NCBI GenBank assembly: GCA_947856675.1
Contig: CANUCM010000176.1
Coordinates: forward strand, 1 to 6,924
DNA length: 6,924 nt
Direction: 5' to 3'
Source of the DNA: an uncultured Clostridia bacterium
Lineage (GTDB): Bacteria; Bacillota; Clostridia; Oscillospirales; Butyricicoccaceae
Below the pieces are notes generated by a model that was not told where the DNA came from, ran no database searches, and saw only the letters and a list, made by a program, of their open reading frames with translations. A program made the position numbers and the translations under genes. Below are positions 4,773 to 6,924 of this stretch, piece by piece (the stretch's first letter is position 1; each line of letters opens with the position of its first letter).

Positions 4773-5370
4773 AGTCAGACGGTTCATTTTCCAGACTTCC
4801 TTCATGGACATATCCGCAGACGGTGCAGACATAATTGCTCGGTGTGCTCACAGGCTGATTCTCCTTTACTTCTTTCTGGTAGGTCGGAGCTTTGGCAGGC
4901 GCCTTGCCCTTAATGACTTTATGATAGTATTCATACGTCATGGGCGGCAGATCTTTGCCCTGAACGGCATCGACAACCTCGGCAAAAAACACCGTGTGCG
5001 TCCCCATATCATGGCTGCCTTTTACCCGGCATACAAACCCGGCGCACGTGTTGTCCTGCACGATGGGAACACCCTGCACCAGCTCGTGGCTGCACACCGA
5101 ATACTTGTCATATTCCTTGCTGCTTCGGAAGCCAAACACCGAAACCACCGGGGCCGGCGTCTGCTCACTGAGCACCGAAATGCCAAAGAGCCCGGTTTTC
5201 TCGATCACTGCATGCGTATAGTTATCCTTGTTCACGCTGATGGCCAGAGTGACCGGCTCTGCCGTGATCTGCATGCAGGTGTTGATGACGCAGCCTACAG
5301 GCCTTTGCCCGTCCATCGCACCGACAATATACATGCCGTAGCTGATGCGATACAGCGCCGTCATATCCAT
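4723..5370 (-). CDS. hrb: Flavin reductase-like domain fused to rubredoxin (high-molecular-weight rubredoxin, Hrb-like)
   Basis: Electron-transfer flavoprotein that in clostridia passes NAD(P)H electrons through FMN to a C-terminal rubredoxin, and on to rubrerythrin or flavodiiron proteins. The 215-aa product has a flavin-reductase split-barrel domain at about residues 1-160, beginning ALYRISYGMYIVGAMDG and including the FGISVLSEQ and HTVFFAEVVDA strands. A charged linker (about 160-178) leads to a rubredoxin knuckle with Cys182, Cys185, Cys202 and Cys205. The cysteine pairs are only 16 residues apart, against roughly 29 in free rubredoxin, so the metal-binding domain is abbreviated. The ATG at 5370 is chosen for GGAGGG (5377-5382) 6 nt upstream; ATG 5376 abuts that site and is rejected. 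First gene of the operon with perR and rbr, behind a promoter with a Fur/PerR-type operator. The partner of the rubredoxin tail is most likely the co-encoded rubrerythrin, by inference. Confidence 0.93.
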   Translation of the reverse strand: MDMTALYRISYGMYIVGAMDGQRPVGCVINTCMQITAEPVTLAISVNKDNYTHAVIEKTGLFGISVLSEQTPAPVVSVFGFRSSKEYDKYSVCSHELVQGVPIVQDNTCAGFVCRVKGSHDMGTHTVFFAEVVDAVQGKDLPPMTYEYYHKVIKGKAPAKAPTYQKEVKENQPVSTPSNYVCTVCGYVHEGSLENEPSDYVCPVCGVPKSKFRPA

Positions 5371-5386
5371 AAGCATCCCTCCAAAA

Positions 5387-5403
5387 CAATAATGATTATC
5401 ATT
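5387..5403 (-). promoter_or_regulatory. Fur/PerR-type operator of the hrb-perR-rbr operon
   Basis: On the minus strand AATGATAATCATTATTG contains a perfect 6-1-6 dyad, AATGAT-A-ATCATT (5391-5403). It also matches the 7-1-7 consensus TGATAAT-N-ATTATCA at 13 of 15 positions when centred at 5394, and the Bacillus PerR box TTATAAT-N-ATTATAA at 11 of the 14 defined positions. It lies just downstream of the predicted start point (about +5 to +20), before the ribosome binding site, where bound repressor would block transcription. The natural ligand is the PerR-like protein encoded two genes on. Confidence 0.85.
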
Positions 5404-5412
5404 TCTATATGC

Positions 5413-5441
5413 AGAATAGCACATTTCTGCGGCCTTGTCAA
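5413..5441 (-). promoter_or_regulatory. SigA-type promoter of the hrb-perR-rbr operon
   Basis: Minus-strand -35 TTGACA (5436-5441, perfect), 17-bp spacer, -10 TATTCT (5413-5418, 4 of 6) with an extended TGC just upstream of the -10. The expected start is near 5406, giving a leader of about 36 nt that contains the Fur/PerR-type operator. Confidence 0.88.
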
Positions 5442-5451
5442 CAGTATTTCC

Positions 5452-5492
5452 CAAAAAAGCAAAAAAACTCCGGCATACGGAGCTTTTTTGCT
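5452..5492 (-). terminator. Terminator of the amidohydrolase gene
   Basis: The stem CTCCG/CGGAG with a 5-nt loop is extended, past a one-base bulge, by A-run/T-run pairing (GCAAAAAA with TTTTTTGC). On the minus strand two T-runs separated by GC follow the stem. It starts 3 nt past the amidohydrolase stop and lies directly upstream of the hrb -35. The A- and T-rich flanks on both sides mean it could work in both directions, though no plus-strand gene needs it. Confidence 0.88.
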
Positions 5493-5494
5493 GT

Positions 5495-6682
5495 TCAGAC
5501 CAGCTGGGGAATGCTGAGATCGTGTGTAAAGACCTCGCCGTCCACAATGGTGTGCAGGCACGAGGTATAATTGCTGAACGGATCGCCGTTCCACACGGCG
5601 ATGTCGGCGTCTTTGCCGGCTTCCAGTGTTCCGATGCGGGACTCAAGCCCCAAAAGCCGCGCGGGGTTGATGGTGACCGCCCGCAGCGCGTCCTCATATT
5701 TCAGTCCGCTGCGGATGCACAGCCCGACATGTACCGGCAGCAGCTTGCTCAGGCTGGCAGCGTCTTCCGTCAGGCAAATGGTTACGCCGGCCTGCGTCAA
5801 AATGGCCGGTGTCGACAGATTGCGTTCCCACAGCTCCTGCTTGTACGGGCCGGAAACCAGCGGGCCGACAACGCATACGACGCCTTTTTCCGCCAGCTTT
5901 TCCGCCAGCTTATACCCCTCCGTCGCGTGCTCCAGTGAATATTTCAGGCCAAACTCCTCGGCGATGCGCATGGCTGTTGCCATATCATCGGCGCGGTGGC
6001 AGTGAATCCGGCACATCATTTCGCCGCGAATCACAGGGACCAGCGCTTCCATACGGAAGTCGCGCCGCGGCATGGGCGCGCCCCGCTCCTGTGCCGCACG
6101 CAGCTCTTCGGAATACTCGCGCGCTTTAAACAGTGTTTCGCGCAGCACGCCCGCCGTGCCCATGCGCGTTTTGATTTTATCCCTGGACCGGTAACAGCCC
6201 CGAGGGTTCTCCCCCAGCGCCATTTTCATGACGCGCGTGCCGGGGATCACCATGTCATCCACTGTTGCGCGCGGCGCGGTTTTCAGGGTAAAGCCTTCTC
6301 CGCCTATCACGTTGGCCGAGCCGGGCAGCACGCAGCAGGTGGTAAAGCCGCCGCGCAGCGCCCACTGGAAGGAAATGTTGCACGGATCCACAGCATCCAG
6401 TGCACGCACATGCGCCGTCACCGGGTCAACCGATTCGTTTCCGTCACCGGGCTCTTCCCGCGTGCGCGGCTCACTCATCACCGCAAGATGCGAATGGGCC
6501 TCCACAAAGCCCGGCGTTACCCAGCACCCCTGCGCGTCTATCACCCGCGCCTCCTCGGGCACGGACACATCCGCCTGAGCTCCGACCTGGCTTATGACCC
6601 CGTCCCGTGCCAGTACGGTTCCCTTTTCCCACGTATTGCCCGCGCCGTCGAGCACCTTTCCGTTCACCACTGCAAGCACCAT
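5495..6682 (-). CDS. Metal-dependent amidohydrolase (imidazolonepropionase-like), substrate unknown
   Basis: Cytoplasmic hydrolase of the amidohydrolase superfamily, 395 aa, a usual length. The N-terminal beta-sandwich strands (VVNGKVLDGAG) lead to the metal motif HxH in GFVEAHSHLAVM (His63, His65). Further ligand candidates are His227 or His229 in RIHCHRADD, His252 in LEHATEG and Asp307 in LTEDA. The C-terminal NPARLLGLESRIGTLEAGK and DADIAVWNGDPF blocks are hallmarks of this superfamily. It resembles the COG1228 group that includes imidazolonepropionases and Xaa-Pro dipeptidase-like members, but no substrate can be assigned. The ATG at 6682 is preceded by a modest AAGG about 8 nt upstream and starts right at the first strand. 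A TTG at 6811 would add 43 unconserved residues. It appears to be a single-gene unit with its own terminator, and no functional link to its neighbours is visible. Confidence 0.92.
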   Translation of the reverse strand: MVLAVVNGKVLDGAGNTWEKGTVLARDGVISQVGAQADVSVPEEARVIDAQGCWVTPGFVEAHSHLAVMSEPRTREEPGDGNESVDPVTAHVRALDAVDPCNISFQWALRGGFTTCCVLPGSANVIGGEGFTLKTAPRATVDDMVIPGTRVMKMALGENPRGCYRSRDKIKTRMGTAGVLRETLFKAREYSEELRAAQERGAPMPRRDFRMEALVPVIRGEMMCRIHCHRADDMATAMRIAEEFGLKYSLEHATEGYKLAEKLAEKGVVCVVGPLVSGPYKQELWERNLSTPAILTQAGVTICLTEDAASLSKLLPVHVGLCIRSGLKYEDALRAVTINPARLLGLESRIGTLEAGKDADIAVWNGDPFSNYTSCLHTIVDGEVFTHDLSIPQLV

Positions 6683-6860
6683 TTGCCGAACCTTCGCTTT
6701 CTCTGCATTTTTTCCGCCGCCGGCCGCTGTCAATACACCCCTGCTTCCGTGCAGCCGGATTCCGGCGGATCCTTTTAAAACATTATCGCACAAAAGCCCC
6801 CTGGATGGCAAGAGATAAAATTATATGCTTTGCACAGGCATATGCGCGTTTCCCGCTTTC
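6683..6860 (-). other. Intergenic or leader stretch upstream of the amidohydrolase
   Basis: No convincing gene on either strand. On the minus strand a perfect TATAAT (6820-6825) could be a -10, but no -35 lies at the right distance. A TTGACA (6728-6733) has no acceptable -10 at 15-18 bp. The amidohydrolase promoter therefore cannot be fixed. A 6-bp inverted repeat at 6823-6843 overlaps the TATAAT. Confidence 0.5.
6823..6843 (-). repeat. Short inverted repeat, weak terminator or operator
   Basis: ATATGC (6823-6828) and GCATAT (6838-6843) flank a 9-nt loop. On the minus strand it is followed by AATTTTAT, which would suit a weak terminator of an upstream gene. It also overlaps a TATAAT, so an operator role is equally possible. 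The arms are short and could be chance. Confidence 0.3.
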
Positions 6861-6924
6861 TTACAATTTGTTGAAGGTTTCCAGACATTTCTTGTCTTTC
6901 CTCAGGCCGCTGTGTATGATAATA
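6861..6924 (-). CDS. Possible C-terminal end of an upstream gene (partial)
   Basis: One minus-strand frame is open from the window edge to a TAA at 6861-6863 and would end LRKDKKCLETFNKL, a plausible charged C-terminus. Only 20 codons are visible and no family is recognisable. A second frame is also open across the same bases, so the call rests on appearance and gene orientation alone. Confidence 0.3.
   Translation of the reverse strand, partial: IIIHSGLRKDKKCLETFNKL

Noticed and set aside
4773..4832. Earlier starts for PerR up to 4832.
   Set aside because: These would overlap hrb by up to 110 bp, and the residues are out-of-frame readings of the rubredoxin knuckle. One, the ATG at 4787, has only a weak GGAAG upstream.
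5371..5697. Extension of the hrb frame upstream of 5370.
   Set aside because: It runs through the hrb promoter and the amidohydrolase terminator into the amidohydrolase gene. The GGAGGG ribosome binding site fits the ATG at 5370.
6705..6733. TTGACA at 6728-6733 as a -35 for the amidohydrolase.
   Set aside because: The hexamer is perfect, but at 15-18 bp spacing the downstream sequence gives AAAAAT, AAAATG, AAATGC or AATGCA, none of which is an acceptable -10.
6683..6811. TTG start at 6811 for the amidohydrolase, adding 43 residues.
   Set aside because: The extension is not like the superfamily N-terminus, and the first beta-strand begins right after the ATG at 6682.
1..6924. CRISPR arrays, insertion sequences, tRNAs or riboswitches.
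   Set aside because: I looked for regularly spaced repeats, transposase motifs with terminal repeats, tRNA-like cloverleaf ends and long structured leaders, and saw none. All leaders except the unresolved one of the amidohydrolase are short.

Overview
The window looks like chromosomal DNA from a strictly anaerobic, moderately GC-rich member of the Clostridia. A gut Oscillospirales-like bacterium is a reasonable guess, but this is inferred from gene content and base composition, not from a marker gene. Supporting points are three proteins with short rubredoxin knuckles, two rubrerythrin types, a PerR-like regulator, a clostridial radical SAM/DUF4130 pair, strong AGGAGG-type ribosome binding sites, and SigA-like promoters with 17-bp spacers. 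Every convincing gene is on the minus strand, so transcription runs from high to low coordinates. I see no mobile element, CRISPR array, tRNA or rRNA.

Layout from high to low coordinates (the direction of transcription). 6924-6683: a mostly non-coding stretch, possibly with the last 20 codons of an upstream gene. 6682-5495: a metal-dependent amidohydrolase of unknown substrate, closed by a hairpin terminator. 5441-3725: a peroxide-defence operon with its own promoter and a Fur/PerR-type operator. It encodes a flavoreductase-rubredoxin fusion (Hrb-like), a PerR-like repressor and a classical rubrerythrin, and ends at a strong terminator. 3697-1558: a SigA-type promoter overlapped by a perfect 28-bp dyad whose core is the Gram-positive LexA (SOS) box. 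It drives a radical SAM protein with a helix-hairpin-helix motif and, overlapping it by 4 bp, a DUF4130-type DNA metabolism protein. 1514-1047: a cyclophilin peptidyl-prolyl isomerase, with a terminator at 1020-991. 970-1: a consensus promoter, an Rrf2-family regulator with three clustered cysteines, and a reverse rubrerythrin truncated by the window edge.

Two themes emerge. The first is oxidative-stress defence by two separately controlled rubrerythrin systems. One is governed by a PerR-like metal-dependent repressor encoded in its own operon, the other by a probable Fe-S Rrf2 regulator in its own operon. The second is a little-characterised DNA repair or modification pair (radical SAM plus DUF4130) that the sequence places under SOS control. 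The LexA box is the most informative single site here because it ties this uncharacterised pair to DNA damage.

The main uncertainties are the true start of the perR gene, the amidohydrolase substrate, and whether the cyclophilin is co-transcribed with the SOS operon.
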